Origin: Streptomyces sp. NBC_01283 | GTDB lineage: Bacteria; Actinomycetota; Actinomycetes; Streptomycetales; Streptomycetaceae | Direction of reading: 5' to 3' | DNA length: 64,000 bases | NCBI RefSeq assembly: GCF_041435335.1 | Contig: NZ_CP108430.1 | Coordinates: forward strand, 2,896,501 to 2,960,500 | Shown: one piece after another, positions 54,970 to 62,905 of the stretch | Position numbering within the stretch: position 1 is the stretch's first letter | How the letters are laid out: every line of letters begins with the position of its first letter | Translations under genes and position numbers: made by a program | Notes under the pieces: generated by a model | What the model saw: only the letters and a program-made list of their open reading frames with translations | The model's database searches: none | Told to the model about the DNA's origin: nothing

Positions 54970-55392
54970 GTGAGCCCGATGAGCCAGGCGGCGCAGAACC
55001 TGAACTGGTTGATCACCAACTTCGTGGACAACACCCCTGGGGTGTCCCACACGGTGGTGGTCTCCGCCGACGGACTCCTTCTGGCGATGTCCGAAGGCTT
55101 CCCCCGCGACCGTGCCGATCAGCTCGCGGCCGTCGCATCCGGTCTGACCTCCCTCACCGCCGGGGCCTCCCGGATCTTCGAGGGCGGTTCCGTGACCCAG
55201 ACCGTTGTGGAGATGGAGCGAGGATTTCTCTTCCTTATGTCCATCTCCGACGGCTCCTCGCTGGCCGTACTGGCCCACCCAGACGCGGACATCGGTCTCA
55301 TTGGGTACGAGATGGCACTTCTTGTCGACCGTGCCGGCACCGTACTCACGCCCGACCTGCGTGCGGAGCTGCAGGGGAGCCTTCTCAACTAA
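54970..55392 (+). CDS. cvnB2: conservon Roadblock/LC7 protein CvnB (second copy)
   Basis: 140 aa. Nearly the same as CvnB1 (NLNWLITNFVDNTPGVSH, SRIFEGGSVTQTVVEMERG). GTG start right after the cvnA2 stop, AGGAG 7 nt upstream, hence coupled. An ATG three codons later would give the alternative N-terminus MSQAAQN. Expected partner of CvnD2. Confidence 0.93.
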   Translation: MSPMSQAAQNLNWLITNFVDNTPGVSHTVVVSADGLLLAMSEGFPRDRADQLAAVASGLTSLTAGASRIFEGGSVTQTVVEMERGFLFLMSISDGSSLAVLAHPDADIGLIGYEMALLVDRAGTVLTPDLRAELQGSLLN

Positions 55393-55485
55393 TAGACGTA
55401 CGGTGCGTTTTCGCGTCCCGTGGCCGTAAGGTTTCGGGACGCGGCTCCAGAATGATGGTGCCCGGCACAGTCGGAGGAGGAGTAC

Positions 55486-56079
55486 GTGGCAGGCTCAGGA
55501 ACACCCCCGGACGGTTCGTCATCGGCCAACTGGTCGCCTGGTCACGGCCAGGGCCAGGGACCGCACGACGGGGCACCCAACCGGTACAACTTCCCCTCCG
55601 CGCCCAGCCAGCACCGCAGGCCTTACCAGCAGCCGCAGCAGCCGGGCCCCCGCCAGAGCCCGTACGAGCAGCCTCATACCCCCAGGATCCAGCCAGTGCA
55701 GCCACAGCGACGCGCCCCCGAACCGGCGCCCGCCGCGAGCAACCCCCTGGTGCGCCCGTACGCCATGACGGGCGGCCGCACCAGGCCCCGTTACCAGCTC
55801 GCCATCGAGGCGCTGGTGCACACCACCGCACAACCGCACCAGCTGCAGGGCCAGTTGCCCGAGCATCAGCGGATCTGCAATCTGTGCCGCGAGATCAAGT
55901 CAGTCGCTGAGATCTCGGCACTTCTCTCCATTCCTCTCGGCGTCGCCCGGATCCTCGTAGCCGACCTGGCGGAGGCCGGACTTGTCGCCATCCATCAGCC
56001 GGGCGGCGACGAGTCCGCCGGCGGCCAGCCAGACGTGACACTGCTCGAAAGGGTGCTCAGTGGACTTCGCAAGCTCTAG
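55486..56079 (+). CDS. cvnC2: conservon DUF742 protein CvnC (second copy)
   Basis: 197 aa. It has a 85-residue Gln/Pro-rich disordered N-terminus that CvnC1 lacks, then the same DUF742 domain (NPLVRPYAMTGGRTRPRYQL, QRICNLCREIKSVAEISALL). The GTG follows GGAGGAGTAC. It overlaps cvnD2 by 20 bp, exactly like the first copy. The last 49 nt of coding sequence are identical to cvnC1. Confidence 0.93.
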   Translation: MAGSGTPPDGSSSANWSPGHGQGQGPHDGAPNRYNFPSAPSQHRRPYQQPQQPGPRQSPYEQPHTPRIQPVQPQRRAPEPAPAASNPLVRPYAMTGGRTRPRYQLAIEALVHTTAQPHQLQGQLPEHQRICNLCREIKSVAEISALLSIPLGVARILVADLAEAGLVAIHQPGGDESAGGQPDVTLLERVLSGLRKL

Positions 56080-56644
56080 CGGCGGAGCAACAGCCCGCTC
56101 CACCACCAGCGCGAAAATCGTGGTGGCGGGCGGCTTCGGCGTGGGCAAGACCACGTTCGTCGGAGCGGTCTCTGAGATCAACCCGCTGCGCACCGAGGCC
56201 GTCATGACGTCCGCCTCCGCGGGCATCGACGACCTCACTCACACCGGGGACAAGACGACGACGACCGTCGCCATGGACTTCGGCCGCATCACCCTGGACC
56301 AGGACCTGATCCTGTACCTCTTCGGTACGCCCGGTCAGGACCGCTTCTGGTTCATGTGGGACGACCTCGTCCGCGGCGCCATCGGCGCGGTGGTCCTGGT
56401 CGACACGAGGAGGCTCGCCGACTGCTTCCCCGCCGTCGACTACTTCGAGAACTCGGGCCTGCCCTTCGTCATCGCCCTCAACGGCTTCGACGGCCACCAG
56501 CCCTACACGCCGGACGAGGTGCGGGAAGCTCTCCAGATCGGGCCGGACACGCCGATCATCACGACGGACGCGCGGCATCGCGCCGACGCGAAGAGCGGCC
56601 TGATCACGCTCGTGGAGCACGCGCTGATGGCTCGGCTGCGGTAG
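56060..56644 (+). CDS. cvnD2: conservon small GTPase CvnD (second copy)
   Basis: 194 aa. All GTPase motifs as in CvnD1 (GGFGVGKTTFVG, FGTPGQDRFWF). By eye only residues near 8-12, one Asn/Asp and the final Lys/Arg differ. A 116-bp stretch (56270-56385) is identical in DNA to 51050-51165, while the next 35 bp differ at about a third of positions. With such similar GTPases the two conservons could share or compete for output partners. Confidence 0.94.
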   Translation: MDFASSSGGATARSTTSAKIVVAGGFGVGKTTFVGAVSEINPLRTEAVMTSASAGIDDLTHTGDKTTTTVAMDFGRITLDQDLILYLFGTPGQDRFWFMWDDLVRGAIGAVVLVDTRRLADCFPAVDYFENSGLPFVIALNGFDGHQPYTPDEVREALQIGPDTPIITTDARHRADAKSGLITLVEHALMARLR

Positions 56645-56982
56645 TCGCGCGGCTGCGTTGGCGGTCCTTGCCTGTACGTCGATGGGCCTCGCCCCCTCAG
56701 GTGGGTGCGGGGCCCATTGCCTTTGCCTGCGGACGCGGGGCGGTCCGGCCGCCGCTGCGCGGCGATGCTCCCCGCCCACTCTCCCGATTACCCCGCATCC
56801 GCTCCTGGGCGGACAGGCCCCTCCCGGCCGTCCAGCCGATTGCGCTGCGGGGTGATCCGGGGGGCGGGAAAGAATCGCCGCGCAGCGGCGGCCTTTGGGC
56901 GGGACGGCCCGCGGACGAGCGCGACAGGGCCCCGCACCGGAAGTCGGTGCGGGGCCCTGTCGGATGCTGTCGGGCGAGGGGC
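56645..56982. other. gene-free spacer between cvnD2 and accE
   Basis: 338 bp, holding the bidirectional terminator 56922-56962 and otherwise GC-rich sequence with scattered short inverted repeats (for example around GGTGCGGGGCCC). No gene seen. Confidence 0.6.
56922..56962. terminator. bidirectional terminator, second conservon / accE
   Basis: Perfect 18-bp stem (56922-56939 with 56945-56962) with a GAAGT loop between convergent operons. Confidence 0.92.
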
Positions 56983-57180
56983 TCAGCCCTGCCAGCTGTG
57001 CGGGGCGCGGAAGCCCGGGGTGCGCTCCAGGCGGCGCCAGCCGGCCCTGTCGCGGCCACGGCGGGGCGTGGGCGCCTGCGCGGTGGCGGCGGCGCTACGG
57101 GCCAGCAGGATCGCGGTGATGGCGGCGACCTCTTCGGGCTCGGCGTGGCCCTTCTCGACGCGGATGTCGGGAGTGTTCAT
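56983..57180 (-). CDS. accE: acyl-CoA carboxylase epsilon subunit
   Basis: 65 aa. It starts MNTPDIRVEKGHAEPEEVAAITAILLAR and ends with RLERTPGFRAPHSWQG, the typical pattern of the actinobacterial epsilon subunit that binds and activates the beta subunit. It lies 32 bp after accB and shares its transcript. ATG. Confidence 0.92.
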   Translation of the reverse strand: MNTPDIRVEKGHAEPEEVAAITAILLARSAAATAQAPTPRRGRDRAGWRRLERTPGFRAPHSWQG

Positions 57181-57212
57181 GTGCAGCGTTCTCCTTGTGG
57201 GCTACTGCAGGA

Positions 57213-58808
57213 TTACTGCGGGGGGTTGCCGTGCTTGCGGGACGGCAGGTCAGCGTGCTTGTTGCGGAGCATCGCGAGGGAGCTGATGAGCACCTCGCGG
57301 GTGGCGGCGGGGTCGATGACGTCGTCGACCAGGCCGCGCTCCGCGGCGTAGTAGGGGTGCATGAGCTCGGCCTTGTACTCCTTGACCATCTTCTGCCGCA
57401 TGACCTCGGGGTCCTCGGCCGCCGCGATCTGCCGGCGGAAGATGACGTTGGCGGCACCTTCGGCGCCCATCACCGCGATCTCGTTGGTGGGCCAGGCGTA
57501 GGTCAGGTCGGCGCCGATGGACTGGGAGTCCATGACGATGTACGCGCCGCCGTAGGCCTTGCGCAGGATCAGCGAGATCCGCGGCACGGTGGCGTTGCAG
57601 TAGGCGTAGAGCAGCTTGGCGCCGTGGCGGATGATGCCGCCGTGCTCCTGGTCGACGCCGGGCAGGAAGCCGGGCACGTCGAGGAGCGTCACGATCGGGA
57701 TGTTGAAGGCGTCGCACATCTGGACGAAGCGGGCCGCCTTCTCGGAGGCCTCGATGTCCAGGACGCCGGCCAGGGACTGCGGCTGGTTGGCGACGATGCC
57801 GACCACCTTGCCGTCCAGGCGGGCCAGCGCGCAGATGATGTTGCGGGCCCAGCGCTCGTGGACCTCCAGGAAGTCACCGTCGTCGACGAGCTCCTCGATG
57901 ACCTTGGCCATGTCGTACGGACGGTTGCCGTCCGCCGGGACCAGGTCGAGCAGGACGTCCGAGCGGCGCTCCGCCGGGTCGTCGGACTCGTGGGTGGGCG
58001 GGTTCTCGCGGTTGTTGGAGGGCAGCATCGCGATGAGGTAGCGGACCTCGGCGAGGCAGGTCTCCTCGTCGTCGTACGCGAAGTGGCACACGCCCGAGGT
58101 CTCGGCGTGCACGTCCGCGCCGCCCAGACCGTTCTGGGAGATCTCCTCGCCGGTCACCGCGCGGACCACGTCCGGGCCGGTGATGAACATCTGCGAGGTC
58201 TCACGCACCATGAACACGAAGTCGGTCAGGGCCGGGCTGTAGGCCGCGCCGCCCGCGCACGGGCCGAGCATCACGCTGATCTGCGGGATCACTCCCGAGG
58301 CCTTGGTGTTGCGCTGGAAGATGCCGCCGTACCCGGCGAGCGCGGAGACGCCCTCCTGGATACGGGCCCCGGCGCCGTCGTTCAGCGAGACCAGCGGGGC
58401 ACCGGCCGCGATGGCCATGTCCATGATCTTGTGGATCTTCGTGGCGTGCGCCTCACCGAGCGCGCCGCCGAAGATGCGGAAGTCGTGCGCGTAGACGAAG
58501 ACCGTGCGGCCCTCGACGGTGCCCCAGCCGGTGATGACACCGTCGGTGTAGGGCTTCTTGGCCTCCAGGCCGAACCCGGTCGCCCGGTGCCGGCGCAACT
58601 GCTCGACCTCCTGGAACGACCCGGCGTCCAGAAGCAGCTCGATCCGCTCACGCGCGGTCAGCTTGCCCTTGGCGTGCTGGGCCTCGGTCGCCTTCTCACT
58701 CGGGCCGCGCAGCGCCTCCGCACGGATCGCGTGCAGCTCTGCCACGCGCCCACGCGCGTCGGTGGGCTCGCCCTCGGGAGAAGAAGCGGTGTCGTCCAAA
58801 ACGGTCAT
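57213..58808 (-). CDS. accB: acyl-CoA (propionyl-CoA) carboxylase beta subunit
   Basis: 531 aa carboxyltransferase. Motifs: GKLTARERIELLLDAGSFQE, FGGALGEAHATKIHKIMDMA, GARIQEGVSALAGYGGIF, GGAAYSPALTDFVFM and RKAYGGAYIVMDSQSIGADLTYAWP. The Asp in VMDSQ corresponds to the residue that directs S. coelicolor PccB to propionyl-CoA rather than acetyl-CoA, so methylmalonyl-CoA synthesis is likely. It needs a biotinylated alpha chain encoded elsewhere, and the epsilon subunit encoded next. ATG at 58808. Confidence 0.94.
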   Translation of the reverse strand: MTVLDDTASSPEGEPTDARGRVAELHAIRAEALRGPSEKATEAQHAKGKLTARERIELLLDAGSFQEVEQLRRHRATGFGLEAKKPYTDGVITGWGTVEGRTVFVYAHDFRIFGGALGEAHATKIHKIMDMAIAAGAPLVSLNDGAGARIQEGVSALAGYGGIFQRNTKASGVIPQISVMLGPCAGGAAYSPALTDFVFMVRETSQMFITGPDVVRAVTGEEISQNGLGGADVHAETSGVCHFAYDDEETCLAEVRYLIAMLPSNNRENPPTHESDDPAERRSDVLLDLVPADGNRPYDMAKVIEELVDDGDFLEVHERWARNIICALARLDGKVVGIVANQPQSLAGVLDIEASEKAARFVQMCDAFNIPIVTLLDVPGFLPGVDQEHGGIIRHGAKLLYAYCNATVPRISLILRKAYGGAYIVMDSQSIGADLTYAWPTNEIAVMGAEGAANVIFRRQIAAAEDPEVMRQKMVKEYKAELMHPYYAAERGLVDDVIDPAATREVLISSLAMLRNKHADLPSRKHGNPPQ

Positions 58809-59143
58809 GTAGTGACCTTACGAAGCGGGCCCATAAAAACGGACCGTCGACTATGAACAGTCTCCGGCCCGTTTTCCTGGCACCCCCGAACAGAAGCTCA
58901 CTCCAGTGCGCCCGAAGTGACTGCTCAGAGCCGTCTCCGGCTGTAGGGATTCCACAAAGCGTCACGTGAGAGACACCTCACAGTCGATCCCCCCCTTTGC
59001 GTGATCGCAGCGACACGCTCCGCTTGATGTTGAACATTGAACCGAATCGCGTTAGAGTCAATCTCGTTGAACATTCAACATATAGATCCCCCGTAGCTCG
59101 CAGCTCGGCCTCCCCGGTCGCAGCTCGTCCCCTAGGAGCAGTC
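58809..59143. other. divergent intergenic region accB / yceI-like gene
   Basis: 335 bp without a gene. It carries two 14-bp GTTGAACATT-type sites (59029-59042, 59066-59079) and a TATAGA -10 candidate (59081-59086) for the yceI-like gene. The accB side shows no clear promoter. Confidence 0.6.
59029..59079. promoter_or_regulatory. paired MarR-type operator sites
   Basis: GTTGAACATTGAAC (59029-59042) and GTTGAACATTCAAC (59066-59079); the second is a perfect 6-bp dyad around CA. Centre spacing is 37 bp. The TTGAAnATTCAA form is typical of MarR-family operators. The second site abuts the -10 candidate TATAGA. Confidence 0.6.
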
Positions 59144-59770
59144 ATGGGTCTCTTCGGCCGCAAGAACGAAACCGACACCGCAACCGCCACTGCCACCGGC
59201 ACGGCGCCCGCCCCGGTCAACCCGGACCTGGCCGCCCTCACCGGCGAGTACGCGATCGACCCCTCGCACACGTCGATCGGCTTCGTCGCCCGCCACGCCA
59301 TGGTCACGAACGTCAAGGGCTCCTTCACCGACGTCGCCGGCACGCTGCACCTGGACGGCAGCGACCCGTCCGCTTCGACTGCTTCCATCGACGTGCAGAT
59401 GGCGAGCATCGACACCGGCAGCGCCGACCGTGACGGTCACCTGAAGAGCGCGGACTTCTTCAAGATCGACGAGTTCCCGGAGATGACCTTCCGCTCCACG
59501 AAGGCGGAGGCCCTGGGCGGCGACGACTACCGCATCACCGGTGACCTGACGATCCTCGGCACCACGAAGCCGCTCTCCATCGACCTCGAGTTCAACGGCT
59601 CCGCCACGGACCCCTTCGGGAACGAGCGGGTCGGCTTCGAGGGCAAGGCGGAGATCCTGCGCTCCGAGTGGGGCCTCACGTGGAACGCGGCGCTGGAGAC
59701 GGGCGGGGTGCTCGTCTCGGACAAGATCAAGCTGAGCTTCGACATCTCAGCGATTCGTTCCGGCTCCTGA
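59144..59770 (+). CDS. YceI-family lipid-binding protein
   Basis: 208 aa. The YceI lipocalin-like fold is recognisable: LTGEYAIDPSHTSIGFVARHAMVTNVKGSF, SIDVQMASIDTGSADRDGHLKSADFF, and FPEMTFRSTKAE, ending with VLVSDKIKLSFDISAIR. No signal peptide, so it is cytoplasmic, with a short Thr/Ala linker after MGLFGRKNE. YceI proteins bind polyisoprenoids or amide lipids; the role in Streptomyces is unclear, often linked to stress. ATG preferred over upstream alternatives. Probably repressed through the two MarR-type sites; no marR gene is adjacent. Confidence 0.93.
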   Translation: MGLFGRKNETDTATATATGTAPAPVNPDLAALTGEYAIDPSHTSIGFVARHAMVTNVKGSFTDVAGTLHLDGSDPSASTASIDVQMASIDTGSADRDGHLKSADFFKIDEFPEMTFRSTKAEALGGDDYRITGDLTILGTTKPLSIDLEFNGSATDPFGNERVGFEGKAEILRSEWGLTWNAALETGGVLVSDKIKLSFDISAIRSGS

Positions 59771-59818
59771 GCCTCGGACCGTTCTCCGTGCCGCCGCTTC
59801 GCGACGGATGCTTTCCAC

Positions 59819-59855
59819 CCACCCACCCACCCGATTACCCGGGGTGGGTGGGTGG
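59819..59855. terminator. bidirectional terminator of CCCA/TGGG repeats
   Basis: Left arm of CCCA tetramers (59819-59832), right arm of TGGG tetramers (59842-59855), 14 bp, 9-nt loop. Slippage between tetramers allows several pairings. Confidence 0.8.
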
Positions 59856-59870
59856 TCTCGTTGCACCCGG

Positions 59871-60482
59871 TTACGCCCAGTCGGGGCTGCGGCCGAGGTA
59901 ACGCAGCAGTTCGGCGGCCTCTCCCTTCGCCGGGCCGCCCTCCTCTTCCGTCAGTGCCGGGGCGAAGGCGAAGGCTCGTACGGGCTCGACGATTTGGCGG
60001 GCCACCTCCAGGAGGGGCCGCGCCAACTCGGGTGTGAGCGGGGAGGGTTGGCCGGTGGCCACTGCCATGTCCCACGCGTGGACCGCCGCGTCGAGGGCGC
60101 AGGCACCCATGCCCAGGGCGGCCGTCATGGTCCCGGGCGGCAGCGGCACCCGTACCTCTTGGGCCGTCGCGTCGACCTTCGCCCACGCGTCGGCCGCCGC
60201 GGCGAGCGCCGGTTCCAGTACGGCCCGAGGGGAGTCCGTCAGCTTGCCCGAGGGTGCGAAGGGGTTCTCCGTGGGGCCGGGGCCTCCGGTGAGGGACGAG
60301 GCGTAGCCGAGCTGGTCGCCCGCCGCGTGCTGCAGTACCTGGGTGACGTTCCACTCCGCGCAAGGCGTCGGGCGGTCCCAGTCCCCGTCGCGTACCCCTC
60401 GGACGGCAGCACGGAGTGCCGCGTGGGCGCTGTCGAGCAGGGGCCAGGTGGTGGTGTTGTTGTTCGTGCCGTGCTCGCTCAT
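59871..60482 (-). CDS. TIGR03086-type (mycothiol/DinB-like) metal-binding protein
   Basis: 203 aa. The four-helix DinB-like fold is suggested by LLDSAHAALRAAVRGVRDGDWDRPTPCAEWNVTQVLQHAAGDQ and by MGACALDAAVHAWDMAVATGQP; the histidines in VLQHAAGD and AVHAWD are the likely metal ligands. The family includes mycothiol-dependent isomerases and is abundant in actinobacteria; a specific reaction is not known. ATG. Divergent from the SDR gene. Confidence 0.88.
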   Translation of the reverse strand: MSEHGTNNNTTTWPLLDSAHAALRAAVRGVRDGDWDRPTPCAEWNVTQVLQHAAGDQLGYASSLTGGPGPTENPFAPSGKLTDSPRAVLEPALAAAADAWAKVDATAQEVRVPLPPGTMTAALGMGACALDAAVHAWDMAVATGQPSPLTPELARPLLEVARQIVEPVRAFAFAPALTEEEGGPAKGEAAELLRYLGRSPDWA

Positions 60483-60526
60483 CTCGTCCCGTCTTCCGCT
60501 CTCGGGATGTGCCGGACCAGCTCACC

Positions 60527-60557
60527 TTGCCCTAGAGCGCGGTCCAGCTTCTAGCGT
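60527..60557 (+). promoter_or_regulatory. MerR-type promoter of the SDR gene (leaderless)
   Basis: -35 TTGCCC (60527-60532), 19-bp spacer, -10 TAGCGT (60552-60557). The spacer holds the imperfect dyad CTAGAG-CGCG-GTCCAG. The expected start point is the A of the ATG at 60565. Long spacers with a CTnGAG...CTCnAG dyad are typical of MerR regulators that control oxidoreductases in actinobacteria. Confidence 0.55.
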
Positions 60558-60564
60558 CACGCAC

Positions 60565-61545
60565 ATGACCACACAGAAGCACCAACAGCACCGGATCGGC
60601 AGTGGGTTCGGCGCGCTGAGCACGGCGGACGACGTGCTGGCCGGCATCGACCTCTCGGGCAGGACCGCGCTGGTCACCGGCGGCTACTCGGGGCTCGGTC
60701 TGGAGATCACCCGGGCGCTCGGCCGGGCCGGCGCGCACGTCATCGTCCCGGCGCGCAGGCCCCGTGTCGCCGAGGAGGCCCTGCGGGGCACCGACCGCGT
60801 GGAGGTGCGGGCGATGGATCTGGCGGACCAGGACAGCGTCCGGCACTTCGCCGAAGGCGTCCTCGCGAGGCACCGCACCCTCGACATCCTCGTCAACAAC
60901 GCGGGCGTGATGGCCTGCCCCGAGACCCGCGTCGGCCCGCACGGCACCTGGGAGTCCCACTTCGCGATCAACCACCTGGGCCACTTCGCCCTGGTCAACC
61001 ACCTCTACCCGGCGCTGCGTCACGGCACGGCACGGGTGGTGTCCGTGGCCTCCTCAGGCCATTTTCTCTCCGGCATCCGTTGGGCGGACCCGCACTTCCG
61101 CGAGGGGTACGACCGTTGGCTCGCCTACGCCCAGTCCAAGACGGCGAACGCGCTCTTCGCCGTGCACCTGGACTCCGTGGGCACCGCGGGCAGCGGGCCA
61201 CGGGCCTTCTCCGTCCATCCCGGCAGCATCCTCACGCCCCTCCAGCGCCACATCCCCCGCGAGGAACAGATCGCGCAGGGCTGGGTGACCGCCGACGGCA
61301 CACCTGCGCAGGGCTTCAAGACCCCGGCGCAGGGCGCGGCCACCGCCGTGTGGGCCGCCACGTCACCGCTGCTCGACGCCCATGGCGGCGCGTACTGCCA
61401 GGACTGCGATGTCGCGGAGCCCGCCATGACGGAGGACATGCTGATCGGCGGCGTCAAGCCATGGGCGACGGACCCCGAGGCGGCGGCCCGCCTCTGGCAG
61501 CTGTCCACCGAACTCACGGGGTTGGGGGCGGGGCTGACGGCGTGA
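60565..61545 (+). CDS. short-chain dehydrogenase/reductase
   Basis: 326 aa. NAD(P) motif LVTGGYSGLGLEITRAL (about 36-52), ILVNNAGVMA, the catalytic Ser region VVSVASSGHF and YAQSKTAN (Y-x3-K). It belongs to the WWOX/retinol-dehydrogenase-like group of SDRs with an extended C-terminus. Substrate unknown. ATG with no ribosome-binding site but a -10 box 7 nt upstream, so the mRNA should be leaderless. A MerR-type promoter is present but no merR gene is close. Confidence 0.92.
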   Translation: MTTQKHQQHRIGSGFGALSTADDVLAGIDLSGRTALVTGGYSGLGLEITRALGRAGAHVIVPARRPRVAEEALRGTDRVEVRAMDLADQDSVRHFAEGVLARHRTLDILVNNAGVMACPETRVGPHGTWESHFAINHLGHFALVNHLYPALRHGTARVVSVASSGHFLSGIRWADPHFREGYDRWLAYAQSKTANALFAVHLDSVGTAGSGPRAFSVHPGSILTPLQRHIPREEQIAQGWVTADGTPAQGFKTPAQGAATAVWAATSPLLDAHGGAYCQDCDVAEPAMTEDMLIGGVKPWATDPEAAARLWQLSTELTGLGAGLTA

Positions 61546-61597
61546 TCGGGCAGCCGGGCCGGGTGAGCCTGCCTTGTTGTCTGGCACCATTGCGGGC

Positions 61598-61909
61598 ATG
61601 AGCCCCGACCCGCACCAGTGGATCACCGTCGCCGCGTACGAGAACGTGCGCGGCTGCCCGGCGCCGTTGGCCGCTGTCCGCGCTTGACTGCGTGAGCGGG
61701 GCATCGACTGGATGCCGTTCGCGCCGGACGAGATGTACTGGGACCTCATGTGCGGCCCGGGGCCCGACGGTCACTGGCACGGTTCTTACGTGATTCACGT
61801 GTGGGCCGACGCGCTCCGTCCGCTGGGCCTGCACCCGAGTCAGCCCACGTCCCGCGTGGTCGGCCCCTCACCACCGCGGTGGTGGCACGCGGCGGCGGAA
61901 GGGCCCTAG
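61598..61909 (+). pseudogene. small conserved-looking gene with an in-frame stop
   Basis: One reading frame of 103 codons, ATG to TAG, interrupted only by TGA at codon 30 (61685-61687). Upstream part: HQWITVAAYENVRGCPAPL; downstream part: GIDWMPFAPDEMYWDLMCG, then GHWHGSYVIHVWADALRPLG. Both parts have ordinary composition and join sensibly if the TGA was CGA (Arg). A sequencing error, a recent nonsense mutation, or two separate products are the options. It overlaps the convergent hydrolase stop codon at CTAG. Family not recognised. Confidence 0.6.
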
Positions 61910-62811
61910 GGGCGGAGGGACGCGGTGTGGGCCAGGACCGCTTCCGCGAGGGGACCCTGGACCGCCGGGGGCAGTGCGTGACCCATGCCCGGGATCTCCA
62001 CCAGGTGCGCGGTGCCGCCACCGACGACCTGGGCCAGGTGCTGCGGATGCGGGGGCGGGAACACCGGCTCGGCCGGGGCGGAGACGACGAGCGTGGGGAC
62101 CTTCGTCCCGGCCAGGGCGTCGGTGCGGAGCATGTGGGAGTCGTCGGCCCGGGCATGCGCCGTCGAGGCGATGTGAGTGCCGGTGTGCTCGATGATACGG
62201 CGCTCCAGGTCACGGAAGTACGCGTCGTCCACGCCGAGTTGGCGGCCGTTCAGGACGCGCCAGTGCTCCACCCTGCGGTCCAGTTCGGCCTCTAGCCCCG
62301 CGTCCTCCACCGGGCGGGACCACAGCTCCAGGACTTCCGGGGCTATGCCGGGGAGTTCGGCCACGGGGATCTCGGTTCCGTCCGGGGCCGCGTATGGGGC
62401 TTCGCTGAGCGCGCAGGTGCCGATCAGCGTGGCGCTGAGGACGCGCTCGGGATGGTCGGCGAGGACCAGCTGGGTCAGCATGCCGCCGAGGGACATGCCC
62501 ACCAGATGCGCGCGCTCCACTCCCAGGGCGTCCAGGACCGCTACGACATCCTGCGCCAAGTCGGTTATGGGGTAAGGGCGTTGGTCGAAGGTGGAGGTGG
62601 AGCGGCCCGTGTCCCGGTGGTCGTAGCGGATGACCTGATGCCGGGTGGCGAGATCGTCGGCCAGGGCGTCGGGCCAGCCGAGACCGGAGGCCTGGGCGCC
62701 CATGATCAGGAGCAGGGCGGGGGCCTCGGGGTCACCGCGCCGCTCCGTCCACAGCTTGATGCCGGGGGCGACTTCGACGTACTGCTGCTGACGTTGCTGC
62801 CTTTGCTGCAT
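61906..62811 (-). CDS. alpha/beta-fold hydrolase
   Basis: 301 aa. Oxyanion region LLLIMGAQASGLGWPD, DHRDTGRSTS, the nucleophile elbow VGMSLGGML (Ser about residue 112) and the catalytic His in PGMGHALP. The N-terminus is Gln/Arg-rich (MQQRQQRQQQ). It resembles esterases or haloperoxidase-like hydrolases; substrate unknown. ATG with GGAGG 7 nt upstream; a longer frame to 62964 would run through the operator. Expression is probably controlled by a TetR-type repressor through a 19-bp palindrome over the -10. Confidence 0.9.
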   Translation of the reverse strand: MQQRQQRQQQYVEVAPGIKLWTERRGDPEAPALLLIMGAQASGLGWPDALADDLATRHQVIRYDHRDTGRSTSTFDQRPYPITDLAQDVVAVLDALGVERAHLVGMSLGGMLTQLVLADHPERVLSATLIGTCALSEAPYAAPDGTEIPVAELPGIAPEVLELWSRPVEDAGLEAELDRRVEHWRVLNGRQLGVDDAYFRDLERRIIEHTGTHIASTAHARADDSHMLRTDALAGTKVPTLVVSAPAEPVFPPPHPQHLAQVVGGGTAHLVEIPGMGHALPPAVQGPLAEAVLAHTASLRP

Positions 62812-62845
62812 GGGGGAACCTCCGGGGTGGCGCACACTGAACAGG

Positions 62846-62883
62846 ACGAGACGTATCGTCTCGTGAGTCTGGTGATACGTCAA
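62846..62883 (-). promoter_or_regulatory. hydrolase promoter with TetR-type operator
   Basis: ACGAGACG-TAT-CGTCTCGT (62846-62864) is a perfect dyad with 8-bp arms. On the lower strand -35 TTGACG (62878-62883), 17-bp spacer, -10 GACGAT (62855-62860). The -10 lies within the dyad, a classical repressor arrangement. Confidence 0.7.
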
Positions 62884-62905
62884 CCTGCCTGGCCCGCCCC
62901 CAGCC

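Noticed and set aside
61685..61687. Selenocysteine at the in-frame TGA
   Set aside because: No SECIS-like hairpin is evident directly after the codon, and the context fits a CGA-to-TGA mutation.
61869..61884. Palindrome CACCACCGCGGTGGTG near the hydrolase stop as a terminator
   Set aside because: It has no loop, lies inside the end of the convergent reading frame, and is short; could be chance in GC-rich DNA.
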